Source of the DNA: Streptomyces sp. NBC_01716
GTDB taxonomy: Bacteria; Actinomycetota; Actinomycetes; Streptomycetales; Streptomycetaceae
NCBI RefSeq assembly: GCF_036248275.1
Contig: NZ_CP109181.1
Location: 6,758,001-6,822,000 of the forward strand
DNA: 64,000 bases
Direction of reading: 5' to 3'
The notes beneath the pieces are model-generated. The model did not search any database and was not told the DNA's origin. It saw only the letters and a program-made list of their open reading frames with translations. The translations under genes were made by a program, and so were the position numbers. Below are positions 1 to 8,753 of the stretch, piece by piece; the stretch's first letter is position 1; every line of letters starts with the position of its first letter.

Positions 1-2646
1 GTCGCCGACGCCGTGCCCCTGCTGGTCCGTGCCCGCTCCGACGCCTCGGCCCATCCCTCGGCCGCCTGCTGGGGCGCAGCCGCCCTGCACGCACTCCACC
101 TGGCGGCCCGTGGCCAGCTGCTGCCCGGCCTCACGGCCTCCGACCACGACGCCTGGCGCGCGGGCCCGCTCGACGCGGACGACATCGCCCAGTTGCGGGC
201 CATCGCCGCCGCCATGCCGTACGAGGCGCACGCCGTCCCGCTGCCCGGTCCGCTCCCGCTGCGGCTGCCCGAGCCGGAGGCGCTGGTGCGGGCCTTCCTC
301 GACGCGGTCGCGGACGCCCTGCCCCGCACGCCCGCCGCCGCGTTCGCCGCGGGCGCGCCCTTCGCCGCGCGGGCCGCGCAGCATCTGCCCCACGCCCGCT
401 CCTGGGCGGCCGAAGCGGCGGCGGGTATGGACGCCGGGGTGCGCGTATCGCTGCGCCTCGACCTGTCCGCGTACGAGCTGTTCGACTCCTCGTCCCCGCG
501 GGAGACCCCGGAGGAGTCCGGCACCGAGCGGCGTGCCGGGGCCGCCCTCGTCCAGATCCACAGCCTCGCCGACCCGACGCTCGTCATGGACGCGGCTCAG
601 CTCTGGGCGGGCGACGGCGACGACCTCTTCGGCCCGCGCGCCCGGATCGACGCCCTGCTCGCGCTGCGCCGCGCCGCGCGCGTCTGGCCGCCGCTCGCCA
701 GGCTGCTGGAGCACGACGTCCCCGCCGTGCTGCCGCTCTCCGAGGACGAGCTGTACGAACTGCTCGGTCCGGGCGCCGCGAGTCTCGCCGCCGCCGGAGT
801 GGCCGTCCACTGGCCGCGTGAGCTGGCGCGTACGCTCTCGGCCGCCGCCGTCGTACGTTCCGCGCCCGGCTCGGCCACCGACGGCACACCCTTCTTCGAC
901 AGCACCGAACTGCTCAAGTTCAACTGGCAGTTGGCGCTCGACGGCGATCCGCTCAGCGAGGCGGAAATGGACGCGCTCGCCGAATCGCACCGGCCGATCG
1001 TGCGGCTGCGCGACCAGTGGGTGGTGATCGACCCCGACCTCGTGAGGAAGGCGCGCAAGCGGGAGCTGGGCCTGCTCGACCCGGTCGACGCGCTGGCCGT
1101 CGCCCTCACCGGCTCGGCCGAGGTCGAGGGCGAGACGGTCGACGCCGTCCCGACTGGCGCGCTGGCGGTCCTGCGTGACCGGCTCGTCGCCGGCTCGGCG
1201 GCCGTCCCGCAGCCCGCAGCCCTGGACGCCACCCTGCGCGACTACCAGCTGCGCGGTCTCGCCTGGCTCGACCTGATGACGTCACTCGGTCTCGGCGGCT
1301 GTCTCGCCGACGACATGGGCCTCGGCAAGACGATCACCGTCATCGCGCTCCATCTGCACCGCGCACGCCCGGTCCCCACACTCGTCGTCTGCCCCGCCTC
1401 GCTCCTCGGCAACTGGCAGCGGGAGATCACCCGCTTCGCGCCCGGCGTCCCCGTCCACCGTTTCCACGGCTCCGGCCGCACGCTCGACGGCGTGACGGAC
1501 GGGTTCGTCCTCACCACGTACGGCACGATGCGCGGCAGCGCGCCCGAACTGGCCGCCCACACCTGGGGGATGGTCGTCGCCGACGAGGCCCAGCATGTCA
1601 AGAACCCGTTCTCCTCCACGGCCAAGGCCCTGCGCACGATCCCCTCGCCCGCCCGCGTCGCCCTGACCGGTACCCCGGTGGAGAACAACCTCTCCGAGCT
1701 GTGGGCACTCCTCGACTGGACGACCCCCGGACTCCTCGGCCCGCTCAAGTCCTTCCGCGCCCGCCACGCGCGCGTCGTGGAGAACGTGGAACACGCGGGG
1801 TCGGCGGGCACCACCGCGAGCGACGAGGCGGTGGAACGGCTCTCCCGGCTGGTCCGCCCCTTCCTGCTGCGCCGCAAGAAGTCCGACCCCGGCATCGTGC
1901 CCGAGCTGCCGCCCAAGACGGAGAGCGACCATCCCGTGCCGCTCACCCGCGAACAGGCCTCTCTCTACGAGGCCGTCGTCCGCGAGACGATGGGCGCCAT
2001 CGAGAGCGCCGAAGGCATCGCGAGGCGCGGTCTCGTCATGAAGCTGCTCACCGCGCTCAAACAGATCTGCAACCATCCGGCGCAGTATCTGAAGGAGGAC
2101 CGGACCAGACTCACCGGCCGCTCCGGCAAGCTCGCCCTGCTCGACGAACTGCTCGACACGATCCTGACCGAGGACGGCTCGGTCCTGGTCTTCACGCAGT
2201 ACGTGTCGATGGCGCGGCTCCTCGCCGCGCATCTCACCTCCCGCGCGATCCCGTCCCAACTCCTGCACGGCGGCACGCCCGTGGCGGAGCGCGAGCGGAT
2301 GGTGGACCGGTTCCAGTCCGGCGAGGTGCCCGTCTTCCTGCTGTCGCTCAAGGCGGCGGGCACCGGCCTCAACCTCACCCGGGCCGGCCATGTCGTGCAC
2401 TACGACCGCTGGTGGAATCCGGCCGTCGAGGAGCAGGCCACCGACCGTGCGTACCGCATCGGCCAGACCCGGCCCGTGCAGGTCCACCGGCTGATCGCGG
2501 AGGGCACGGTGGAGGACCGGATCGCCGAGATGCTCGACGCCAAGCGCGCCCTGGCCGACGCCGTCCTGGGCTCGGGCGAAGGAGCCCTCACCGAGCTGAC
2601 CGACCGTGAACTGGCCGATCTGGTCTCGCTCCGGAGGCCGTCATGA
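1..2646 (+). CDS. SNF2-family DEAD/DEAH-box helicase (5' partial)
   Basis: This is a bacterial SNF2/RapA-type ATPase expected to translocate on DNA or remodel nucleoprotein. At least 877 residues are present. The frame is open to the left edge, so the GTG at 13 need not be the start and the N-terminus is probably missing. The helicase core is complete: Walker A DDMGLGKT near residue 435, the Walker B box DEAQH near 525, and the RecA-2 end DRWWNPAVEEQATDRAYRIGQ near 800-820. The N-terminal half resembles the accessory region found ahead of bacterial SNF2 cores (DUF3670 type). The stop overlaps the SWIM gene's ATG, so the two are translationally coupled. SNF2 plus SWIM protein is a recurring actinobacterial pair, and SWIM fingers also occur inside some SNF2 proteins. 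The substrate is unknown. Confidence 0.93.
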   Translation, partial: VADAVPLLVRARSDASAHPSAACWGAAALHALHLAARGQLLPGLTASDHDAWRAGPLDADDIAQLRAIAAAMPYEAHAVPLPGPLPLRLPEPEALVRAFLDAVADALPRTPAAAFAAGAPFAARAAQHLPHARSWAAEAAAGMDAGVRVSLRLDLSAYELFDSSSPRETPEESGTERRAGAALVQIHSLADPTLVMDAAQLWAGDGDDLFGPRARIDALLALRRAARVWPPLARLLEHDVPAVLPLSEDELYELLGPGAASLAAAGVAVHWPRELARTLSAAAVVRSAPGSATDGTPFFDSTELLKFNWQLALDGDPLSEAEMDALAESHRPIVRLRDQWVVIDPDLVRKARKRELGLLDPVDALAVALTGSAEVEGETVDAVPTGALAVLRDRLVAGSAAVPQPAALDATLRDYQLRGLAWLDLMTSLGLGGCLADDMGLGKTITVIALHLHRARPVPTLVVCPASLLGNWQREITRFAPGVPVHRFHGSGRTLDGVTDGFVLTTYGTMRGSAPELAAHTWGMVVADEAQHVKNPFSSTAKALRTIPSPARVALTGTPVENNLSELWALLDWTTPGLLGPLKSFRARHARVVENVEHAGSAGTTASDEAVERLSRLVRPFLLRRKKSDPGIVPELPPKTESDHPVPLTREQASLYEAVVRETMGAIESAEGIARRGLVMKLLTALKQICNHPAQYLKEDRTRLTGRSGKLALLDELLDTILTEDGSVLVFTQYVSMARLLAAHLTSRAIPSQLLHGGTPVAERERMVDRFQSGEVPVFLLSLKAAGTGLNLTRAGHVVHYDRWWNPAVEEQATDRAYRIGQTRPVQVHRLIAEGTVEDRIAEMLDAKRALADAVLGSGEGALTELTDRELADLVSLRRPS

Positions 2647-3896
2647 CCGCGCCGCGCGTCCCCCGGCACGACGACCGCCGCCGTACGTTCCCCGCCCTGC
2701 CGCGACGGCCCCGGGCTGCGGGCGAGGGCGACTTCGCCACCAGCTGGTGGGGCAACGCCTGGGTGGAGTCCATGGCGGACTCCGCGCTCGACCCGGCCCG
2801 GCTGCGCCGCGGGCGCGCCTACGCGGACGGCGGGCACGTGGACGCGATCACGGTCACCCCGGGACGGGTGATGGCGTACGTGCACGGCTCCCGGCCGCGC
2901 CCGTACCGTACCGAGATCCGCCTGCGCACCCTCGGCGACGGCGACTGGGAAAGTCTCCTCGACACCGCCGCTGCCCGCCCGGACCATATCGCCGCCCTTC
3001 TCGACAAGGACATGCCGCAGGCGCTGGCCGCCACGGCGGACCTGCTGCCCACCGCGGGGGATCTGACCCCCGACTGCTCCTGTCCCGACGACGGATTCCC
3101 GTGCAAGCACGCGGCGGCGCTCTGCTACCAGACGGCGCGGTTGCTCGACGAGGACCCGTTCGTGCTGTTCCTGATGCGCGGACGGGGCGAGCACGAGATC
3201 CTCGCCGACCTGACCCGCCGCAACGCCACCCGCTCCGCCGCCGAACGCGGCACGGCCGCACCGCCCATGCCCACGGTCGACGCGGCAGCGGCGGTGACCC
3301 CCCACCCGCTGGGGACCCTGCCGCCGCCCTTCCCGCTGCCCCCCAACCCGGGCCGCCCGCCGGTCTATCCGCACACACCCGGCGCCCCCGACCCACTGGC
3401 GCTCGACCTGCTCGCCACGGAGGCGGCGGCCCGCGCGCACACGTTCCTCGCGACCGGTATCGACCCCGTCGCCGGCCTCACCCCCTGGCAGGACGCCGTC
3501 CGCCTGGCCGCCGCCCACCCGGGCTCCGGCCTCACCGCCTCCACCCGCGCTCTCTACCGCGACCTTGCGTCGGGCACCGACCACACCCCCACGGACCTGT
3601 CACGCGCCGTCGCCGCCTGGCGCCAGGGCGGCCTCGCGGGCCTGGCCGTCCTGGAAGACCCCTGGGACCCACCCGCCGGCCCCTTCGACCGGGCCCGCCC
3701 CGCCCTGATCGCGGCCGACTTCTCCCACTTCCGCCCCTGGCGCAACCGTCTCTCCGAGCGCTCGCTCCAACTCCGCTTCGGCCGCGACGGCCTCTGGTAC
3801 GGCTACGAATCGGACCCCGACCAGGAAGACTGGTGGCCCCGCGGCACCCCGGACACGGACCCGGTGGGCGCACTGACAGCCCTGCTCGGACGGTGA
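2643..3896 (+). CDS. SWIM zinc-finger protein, partner of the SNF2 helicase
   Basis: This 417-residue protein carries one SWIM finger, with ligands C-x-C then C-x-H in CSCPDDGFPCKH around residues 146-157. SWIM fingers bind DNA or protein. The N-terminus has the conserved SWWGNAWVESM stretch of actinobacterial SWIM proteins that follow helicases. The rest is Pro/Ala-rich with no enzyme motif I recognise. Its ATG overlaps the helicase stop (ATGA), indicating a two-gene operon, and a role as substrate or DNA adaptor for the helicase is inferred from that. A second, unrelated-looking SWIM protein is encoded near 50.2-52.1 kb in a MoxR operon. Confidence 0.88.
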   Translation: MTAPRVPRHDDRRRTFPALPRRPRAAGEGDFATSWWGNAWVESMADSALDPARLRRGRAYADGGHVDAITVTPGRVMAYVHGSRPRPYRTEIRLRTLGDGDWESLLDTAAARPDHIAALLDKDMPQALAATADLLPTAGDLTPDCSCPDDGFPCKHAAALCYQTARLLDEDPFVLFLMRGRGEHEILADLTRRNATRSAAERGTAAPPMPTVDAAAAVTPHPLGTLPPPFPLPPNPGRPPVYPHTPGAPDPLALDLLATEAAARAHTFLATGIDPVAGLTPWQDAVRLAAAHPGSGLTASTRALYRDLASGTDHTPTDLSRAVAAWRQGGLAGLAVLEDPWDPPAGPFDRARPALIAADFSHFRPWRNRLSERSLQLRFGRDGLWYGYESDPDQEDWWPRGTPDTDPVGALTALLGR

Positions 3897-3941
3897 CCGT
3901 TAGACTCTTCTCCGTTACGGCCGACGGACCAAGGGGGCGCG

Positions 3942-4394
3942 GTGGAAGCCGAGTTGGTGGCACTGGCGGCGGCGGGAGCGACCGCCCTGGTGCAACAGAT
4001 GGCAACGGAGGGCTGGACGGCGGCACGCGACCGGGTGGTGGCGTTCTTCGCGGACCGGAGCTCGGTCACCCCCGACTCGGTCGAGGAGGACCTGGAGACC
4101 GGCCGAGCCGAACTGGTCGCGGCCTACCGCGACGAGGACGAAGACCTGATGGCCGACGTCCAGTCCGAGTGGCGCACCCGCCTGCGCCGCGCACTGGCGG
4201 CGGACCCGTCGGCGGCTGCCGAACTCCGCACCCTGCTGGACGAGCTGTCCCCCGCAACACCCACGACGTACCAGGCGATCGACGTCCACAACACGATCAC
4301 GGGCGCCACGGTGCACGGCCCGGTCATCCAGACGGGCGCGATCGGCAGGGTCGATTTCGGCGGCAAGGGCGCACACGGACGAGGCGGGCTCTGA
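3942..4394 (+). CDS. Bell-like domain protein with a C-terminal RHIM/amyloid-like motif
   Basis: The product is 150 residues. It starts at GTG 3942 behind AAGGGGGC. The N-terminal 110 residues are Ala-rich helical and begin with a hydrophobic helix containing ALVQQMATEGWTAARDRV, the layout of the bacterial Bell domain (relative of fungal HeLo/HELL cell-death domains). After an acidic middle comes a Gly/Ile-rich tail, residues ~118-140, with NTITGATVHGPVIQTGAIG. It has the alternating polar, Gly and beta-branched pattern of bacterial amyloid signalling sequences and a VIQTG core like the RHIM core. Family knowledge would make it a membrane-acting death effector triggered by amyloid templating from a cognate receptor. 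No receptor gene with the same tail is seen in this window. A TAGACT at 3901-3906 could be its own -10. The assignment is from pattern recognition only. Confidence 0.6.
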   Translation: MEAELVALAAAGATALVQQMATEGWTAARDRVVAFFADRSSVTPDSVEEDLETGRAELVAAYRDEDEDLMADVQSEWRTRLRRALAADPSAAAELRTLLDELSPATPTTYQAIDVHNTITGATVHGPVIQTGAIGRVDFGGKGAHGRGGL

Positions 4395-4403
4395 CGGATC
4401 GCC

Positions 4404-4438
4404 GTCGCGGCGGGGGAATGGGCATCCCCCGCCGCGAC
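4404..4438. terminator. Bidirectional hairpin terminator
   Basis: A perfect 13-bp stem (4404-4416 with 4426-4438, GC-rich) and a 9-nt loop lie between the convergent Bell-like gene and the serine protease gene. There is no strong T-run, as is common in Streptomyces. Confidence 0.75.
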
Positions 4439-4481
4439 AGTTGTGCCTGATGGCCTGGCCCGCGTGGGGCCGGGGCCGGGG

Positions 4482-5666
4482 TCAGGCGGTGTGGAGCGTC
4501 AGGCCGTAGGTGCTGAGGATTTCGTTGATCGGCTGGAACCAGGTCTCGCCGCCGCCGCTGCAGTTGCCCCAGCCGCCGGACGTCACGCCCTGGGCCTGGT
4601 CGCCGCTGAGGAACGAGCCGCCCGAGTCGCCGCCCTCCGCGCAGACGCTGGTCTTGGTCATCTGGTGGACGGCGCCCTGGGCGTAGTTGACCGTCTCGTT
4701 CTTGCCGAGGACGTTGCCGCAGTGCCAGTGCGTCGTGGAGCCGGAGCGGCAGATCGAGGCGCCGATGGGGGCCGCGTTCGAGCCGCGCACCAGCTGGTCC
4801 GAGATGGTGCCCCAGCCGAGGACGACGGGCACGGTCCACCAGCCGTTGGCGACGTTCACCCAGGCGTAGTCGTTGCCGGGGAAGGACGAGCCCTGGAAGT
4901 TGCCGATGGCGGAGTTGTCCCAGCCGCGCACGGACTGGCCGCGCGGGCCGCAGTGACCGGCGGTGACGAAGCCGCCGTGCACCGAGAAGCCTATGGAACA
5001 GCGGACGTTGCCCGTGTAGTACGGGTCACCGCCCACGGTGCCCGCGGCGAACGTGGTCGGGGCCTGGGTCGTCTCGGCGACGGTCACCGGACCGGCCTTC
5101 TTGGCCTTGGCGACGAATCCGGCGACGGCCTTGTCGCCGCTCTCGGACGCCAGGACGTTCACCACGACCCGGTTGGTCTTCGGGTCGACGCGCCAGCTGC
5201 TGACGCCGGCCGGCGCGGAGAGCGCGTCGATGCGCTTCATGGTCGCGTCGAGGGCCCGCTCGCTGTGCTTCACGAGCTTGACCGTGGCGCCTGTCGCGCG
5301 CACGGCGGCGGCCTTGTTGTCGTCGGTGATGGCGACGGTGAGCTTGTTGTCGGCCGCGCTGAACCAGGAGCCGCCGTACGACGCTCCCGCCACCTTCTGC
5401 GCCTTGCCGTCGATGGCGGTCGCCGTCTTCTCGGCGGCGAGCCGCGCCACGGCCTGAGTCTTCGTCAGACCGAATTCTTCCTGCATGGCGGTGAGCAGGC
5501 CGGCGGACGCGGCGGGCGCCGCCTTCGATGCTGACGCCGAAGCTGACATCGATGTCGAGGCCGAGTCGGGAGTGGCGGCCGACGCGGGCGCGAGCCCGGC
5601 CGCCGCCCAGGTGCCGACGAGGAGGAGTGCGGACAGACCGGTGCTTACAACTGTCTTGCGTCTCAA
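4482..5666 (-). CDS. Secreted streptogrisin-like S1 serine protease precursor
   Basis: This is a chymotrypsin-fold exoprotease of the alpha-lytic/streptogrisin group. I choose the TTG at 5666 (394 aa) because GAAGGG lies about 9 nt upstream and the product then begins LRRKTVVST with a classical signal peptide ending ASA at residue ~30. Frame-compatible upstream starts would put junk before the signal. An alpha-lytic-type propeptide (FGLTKTQAVARL region) follows, then the mature domain. The triad is visible: His238 in TAGHCG, Asp266 in NDYAW, Ser348 in GGDSGG. Cysteines suited to the usual disulfides are present. The propeptide acts as a folding chaperone in this family. Monocistronic, bounded by a terminator, and probably controlled by the LacI-type operator about 80 bp upstream. 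Confidence 0.93.
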   Translation of the reverse strand: MRRKTVVSTGLSALLLVGTWAAAGLAPASAATPDSASTSMSASASASKAAPAASAGLLTAMQEEFGLTKTQAVARLAAEKTATAIDGKAQKVAGASYGGSWFSAADNKLTVAITDDNKAAAVRATGATVKLVKHSERALDATMKRIDALSAPAGVSSWRVDPKTNRVVVNVLASESGDKAVAGFVAKAKKAGPVTVAETTQAPTTFAAGTVGGDPYYTGNVRCSIGFSVHGGFVTAGHCGPRGQSVRGWDNSAIGNFQGSSFPGNDYAWVNVANGWWTVPVVLGWGTISDQLVRGSNAAPIGASICRSGSTTHWHCGNVLGKNETVNYAQGAVHQMTKTSVCAEGGDSGGSFLSGDQAQGVTSGGWGNCSGGGETWFQPINEILSTYGLTLHTA

Positions 5667-6041
5667 GGCATTCGCCCTTCGGTTGTTCCAGCGATCGTGG
5701 GGTTGGAACAGTGGGACAGCGGAACAGTGCAACAGAGGGCGAGTGAGAGCGCTCTCATTCGCCTCGGCCGGAGCGTATCCAAGGATCAAGAACAGGTCCA
5801 TGCCAATGGTGGAACGGAATCTGGGCAAGTCTCGATTCGCCTGGTCGGGAGGGTCCTGGCGGGTTGAAACGGAGTGTTCCGACGGGTGCCCGAACGGGCA
5901 CGAGAGTCCCCAACAGACCCTTGACAGCGGGCTTTACAGCGTTGCAGGAGTCAGGCGGTGAACGCCCTCTCAAGAATCTGAACCCCTTGACACCCTCCCC
6001 AGGAGGTCATGTCGGCCACCCGCGTCCCCCGCGGGAGCGGG
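5667..6041. promoter_or_regulatory. 375-nt intergenic region upstream of the protease
   Basis: This gap lies between two minus-strand genes and is less GC-rich than its surroundings. On the minus strand, TTGGCA and GGATAC-like elements occur around 5770-5800, just upstream of the LacI-type operator. A direct repeat GGAACAGTG occurs at 5705-5713 and 5721-5729. Two plus-strand TTGACA/TTGACACC strings (near 5921 and 5986) have no matching -10. I see no gene in it. Confidence 0.5.
5744..5757. promoter_or_regulatory. LacI/GalR-type operator palindrome
   Basis: TGAGAGCGCTCTCA is a perfect 14-bp palindrome with the central CG of LacI-family operators. It differs from the streptomycete CebR box TGGGAGCGCTCCCA by one symmetric position. 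It lies 78 bp upstream of the protease start and just downstream of the likely -35/-10, where bound repressor would block initiation. The regulator is not encoded in the window. Confidence 0.7.
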
Positions 6042-6575
6042 TCACAGCAACTCCGCCCACCGCACCAGCGTCGCGAAGTCCCGCTCCCGCAGACCGCGTC
6101 GCGGGTGGATGCGCAGAAGGAGCGCCGGGCCGTCGTGATGGGTCGAGACGTACGTCGTGTCCAGGTCGGTGATCATGTCGTCGACCCACGCGAACGGTCT
6201 GCCGTCCGCCCATTCGACCAGCGGCCGGGTCTTCCAGTAGAGACCGTCCGGGTCCTTCGCGAAGAGCTCGGGCCACTCGATCACCGGCAGATCGCCCGGC
6301 AGCCCGACGGCCGGCGCGATCATGGTGTTGGCCTCGTGCATCCAGGTGGTGGCCCAGGCCAGTTCGAAGGGCAGCTCGGTGAGTATCCGGCCGTGGGCGG
6401 GGTTGAGGCGTACCCGCAGCCCGCGTCTGTGGCGCCGGGATCCCGGCGCCTGACGGGAGAGCCAGTTCGACGGGCGCAGATGGTGGGTCGTGTACCCGCG
6501 CGGCCGGGTCAGCCGGGCGGCGTACGGGTTGAGGGGGCCGTCGACGTCGAGGAGGAGCAGTGGGCGAACCGTCAT
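6042..6575 (-). CDS. HAD-superfamily-like protein
   Basis: This protein of 177 residues starts at ATG 6575 (MTVRPLLLLDVDGPL). The N-terminal LLLLDVDGPLNPYA carries the DxDG motif I of haloacid dehalogenase-like phosphatases. PFAWVDDMI in the C-terminal third fits the acidic motif III/IV, and NTMIAPAVGLPGDLPVI lies between. No cap domain is obvious and the protein is short. The substrate is unknown. There is no good Shine-Dalgarno before the chosen ATG, so an upstream start remains possible. It is followed upstream by the DUF3574 gene on the same strand. Confidence 0.75.
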   Translation of the reverse strand: MTVRPLLLLDVDGPLNPYAARLTRPRGYTTHHLRPSNWLSRQAPGSRRHRRGLRVRLNPAHGRILTELPFELAWATTWMHEANTMIAPAVGLPGDLPVIEWPELFAKDPDGLYWKTRPLVEWADGRPFAWVDDMITDLDTTYVSTHHDGPALLLRIHPRRGLRERDFATLVRWAELL

Positions 6576-6627
6576 GGAGGTGAAATGCCCGCTGGGGACG
6601 GGGTTTACGGCTCTGCGCCCGTATCGC

Positions 6628-7122
6628 TCAGAAGTCGGCGAGCGTCCGTTCGTCCAGCCTCGCCACGGAGTCCTGGGCATGAGTACGGACGTAGGCGGCC
6701 CGGATCCGCTCGATCCGGGCGTCGCGCGACGTCGCCTCCGACGCCGGGTACAGCAGGATCAGCTCGTACGAACGCTCGCGTTCGATCGTGCCGTTGGAGT
6801 CGCGCCACTGGCCCCGGCCCTCCTGGATCGTCAGCCCGGACGGAAACTCCGGAGTGACATGGCGGTCGATGAACGCCATGAACTGACGGTCGGTCACATC
6901 CGGTTCGCCGTCGGGCCGTTCGGTACCGAAGAAGAGCCGCGTCTCGACATACGCCGCGCCGCGGTCGGTCCCGGCCGAGGGCTGCCGGCTGTCGAGGCTC
7001 GCGTACGCCGCCGGGGCTCCGACGCCCAGTACGGCGACCGAGGCCGCCGCGACGGCGAGCCACGCCAGCTGCCTCGGGGTACGGGGGCTGGTGAGCCGGG
7101 ATGTCTTCGGCGTGGTCGGCAC
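6628..7122 (-). CDS. Exported DUF3574 protein
   Basis: The product is 164 residues from GTG 7122. An N-terminal hydrophobic segment (LAWLAVAAASVAVLGVGAPAAYA) is a signal peptide or anchor with an AxA site. The following domain contains YVETRLFFGTERPDG, VTDRQFMAFIDRHVTPEFP and ERSYELILLYP, the conserved blocks of DUF3574, a small ferredoxin-like fold of unknown function usually found in exported proteins. GTG at 7131 is an alternative start with an equally weak ribosome site. The gene is divergent from the amidohydrolase at 7295. Confidence 0.82.
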   Translation of the reverse strand: MPTTPKTSRLTSPRTPRQLAWLAVAAASVAVLGVGAPAAYASLDSRQPSAGTDRGAAYVETRLFFGTERPDGEPDVTDRQFMAFIDRHVTPEFPSGLTIQEGRGQWRDSNGTIERERSYELILLYPASEATSRDARIERIRAAYVRTHAQDSVARLDERTLADF

Positions 7123-7294
7123 GTTCCGCACGGCGGGAGGTCGCTCTCTCTCGGAAGGTCCGCACGGAGGGCCCTCACATGCGGATTCACACGCGCGATC
7201 AACCGCCACATCACCCCGTCGAGACACCGGATCCGACCGGAAACCACCCGCATGAGTGCATGACCGCCCCCTTCGCACGAAGTACGTTGCTGCG

Positions 7295-8668
7295 ATGACC
7301 ACCGCTCCCGAGAGCCGCCCCGCCGATCTCGTCATCACCGGCTGCACCACGCTGACGCACGACGACCCCCATGGGGCCGGTGGTATCGGCTTCGTCGAGA
7401 ACAGCGCGATCGTCGTACGCGACGGCGTCATCGAGTCGATCACGGCACCGGAGGCCGTCGCCGCTCTGCCCGCCGTCGAACGCGTCGACGCGCGCGGGCA
7501 GCTCGCCATGCCCGGACTGATCAACTGCCATACGCACACACCCATGGTGGCCCTGCGCGGCGTCGCCGAGGACGTGCCGATCGAGGAGTGGTTCAACGAC
7601 TGGATCTGGCCCATCGAAGTCAATCTCACCGACCGCGACATCGAACTCGGCGCCCTGCTCGCCTGCGCCGAGATGATCCGCGGCGGGGTCACCACCTTCG
7701 CGGACCACTACTTCTCCATGGACGCGGTCGCCGCCGCCACCGAGGCGAGCGGGCTGCGGGCCAACCTCGGCTGGGGCTACTTCTCCAGCGAGGGCGCCGC
7801 CGGACGGGAGCGGTCGCTCGACTTCGCGCTGCGGGCGCGGGGCGCCGCCGACGGACGGATCACCACGTCCCTGGCGCCGCACGCCCCGTACACGGTGAGC
7901 GACGACGATCTGGCCGCCACCGCCGAACTCGCCCGCGAGCACGGTCTGTTGGTGCACATCCACGCCTCGGAGAACAAGGACCAGACCGCCGCGAGCGTCG
8001 CCGCGCACGGCCACACGCCCATCGAGGCCCTGCGGCGTGCCGGGCTGCTCGACGTCGACCTGCTGGTGGCCCACGGCACCGGGCTCACCGACGACGATCT
8101 CGCCGTACTCGGGCGCGGCGCCGGGCATATCGCGTTCGCCACCGCGCCCAAGGGCTATCTCAAGTTCGGCTGGGACATGACTCCGATGCGCGCGCTGGCC
8201 TCGATCGGCGTGCCCGTCGGCCTGGCGACGGACGGGGCGGCGTCGAACAACACCCTCGACATCTGGGAGAGCATGACGCTCACCGGGCTCACCCAGAAGT
8301 CGGCGGAGCGCGACCCCTCCTGGCTGACGGCGCGTCAGGCCCTCGACCACGCCACCACCCAGAGCGCTCAGGCGGTCGGCCTCGGCGACCGGATCGGCGT
8401 ACTGGCTCCGGGACGGCGCGCCGATCTGATCCTGGTGGATCTGACGGGACCGCACACCCAGCCGGTCCACGACCACGCCGCGACTCTCGTCTTCAGCGCC
8501 CGCTCCGCCGATGTGCTGACCACGATCGTGGACGGGCGGATCCTGATGCGCGACCGAAGGCTGCTGACGCTCGACCTCCCGCAGATCGTCGGGGAACTGA
8601 CCAGCCGGCTACCGGCGTTGACGGACCGTGGCCACGGTCGCCGCATCCAGGACTACGACCCGGCGTAG
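7295..8668 (+). CDS. Amidohydrolase, MTA/SAH or guanine-type deaminase
   Basis: This 457-residue metal-dependent deaminase belongs to the amidohydrolase superfamily (MtaD/TrzN/ATZ branch). ATG 7295 was chosen because the earlier in-frame ATG adds a non-conserved extension. Metal and catalytic residues are visible: His79 and His81 in NCHTHT, His223 and Glu226 in HIHASE, His260 in VAHGTG, Asp313 in ATDGAASNN. The N- and C-terminal segments form the usual small beta-sandwich. The likely reaction is hydrolytic deamination of an aminopurine nucleoside or base such as S-adenosylhomocysteine or methylthioadenosine. The substrate cannot be fixed from sequence. A hairpin at 8681-8698 follows. The proximity to nucleoside kinase and pseudouridine genes fits a nucleoside-salvage theme. 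Confidence 0.88.
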   Translation: MTTAPESRPADLVITGCTTLTHDDPHGAGGIGFVENSAIVVRDGVIESITAPEAVAALPAVERVDARGQLAMPGLINCHTHTPMVALRGVAEDVPIEEWFNDWIWPIEVNLTDRDIELGALLACAEMIRGGVTTFADHYFSMDAVAAATEASGLRANLGWGYFSSEGAAGRERSLDFALRARGAADGRITTSLAPHAPYTVSDDDLAATAELAREHGLLVHIHASENKDQTAASVAAHGHTPIEALRRAGLLDVDLLVAHGTGLTDDDLAVLGRGAGHIAFATAPKGYLKFGWDMTPMRALASIGVPVGLATDGAASNNTLDIWESMTLTGLTQKSAERDPSWLTARQALDHATTQSAQAVGLGDRIGVLAPGRRADLILVDLTGPHTQPVHDHAATLVFSARSADVLTTIVDGRILMRDRRLLTLDLPQIVGELTSRLPALTDRGHGRRIQDYDPA

Positions 8669-8680
8669 ACGCGACGGTTC

Positions 8681-8698
8681 GGGCACGGGGGCGTGCCC
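8681..8698 (+). terminator. Hairpin after the amidohydrolase
   Basis: GGGCACG pairs with CGTGCCC around a 4-nt loop, 13 nt after the stop. It is a short, GC-rich terminator candidate without a T-run. Confidence 0.5.
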
Positions 8699-8753
8699 CG
8701 TCCAGGTCCCGTACGCGCCTGTCGCATGTACCGCGTCGTACGGCTCCGCCCCT

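Noticed and set aside
3871..3878. TGTCAGTG on the minus strand inside the SWIM gene
   Set aside because: No TAnnnT 8 nt downstream and no minus-strand gene starts nearby.
4482..5828. Upstream ATG for the serine protease
   Set aside because: It would put 54 non-conserved residues before the signal peptide and cross the operator; TTG 5666 has a ribosome site.
6009..6857. Plus-strand frame with a good AGGAGGTC-ATG start
   Set aside because: Runs antisense to the HAD-like and DUF3574 genes, with no recognisable domain; the ribosome-site match is likely chance.
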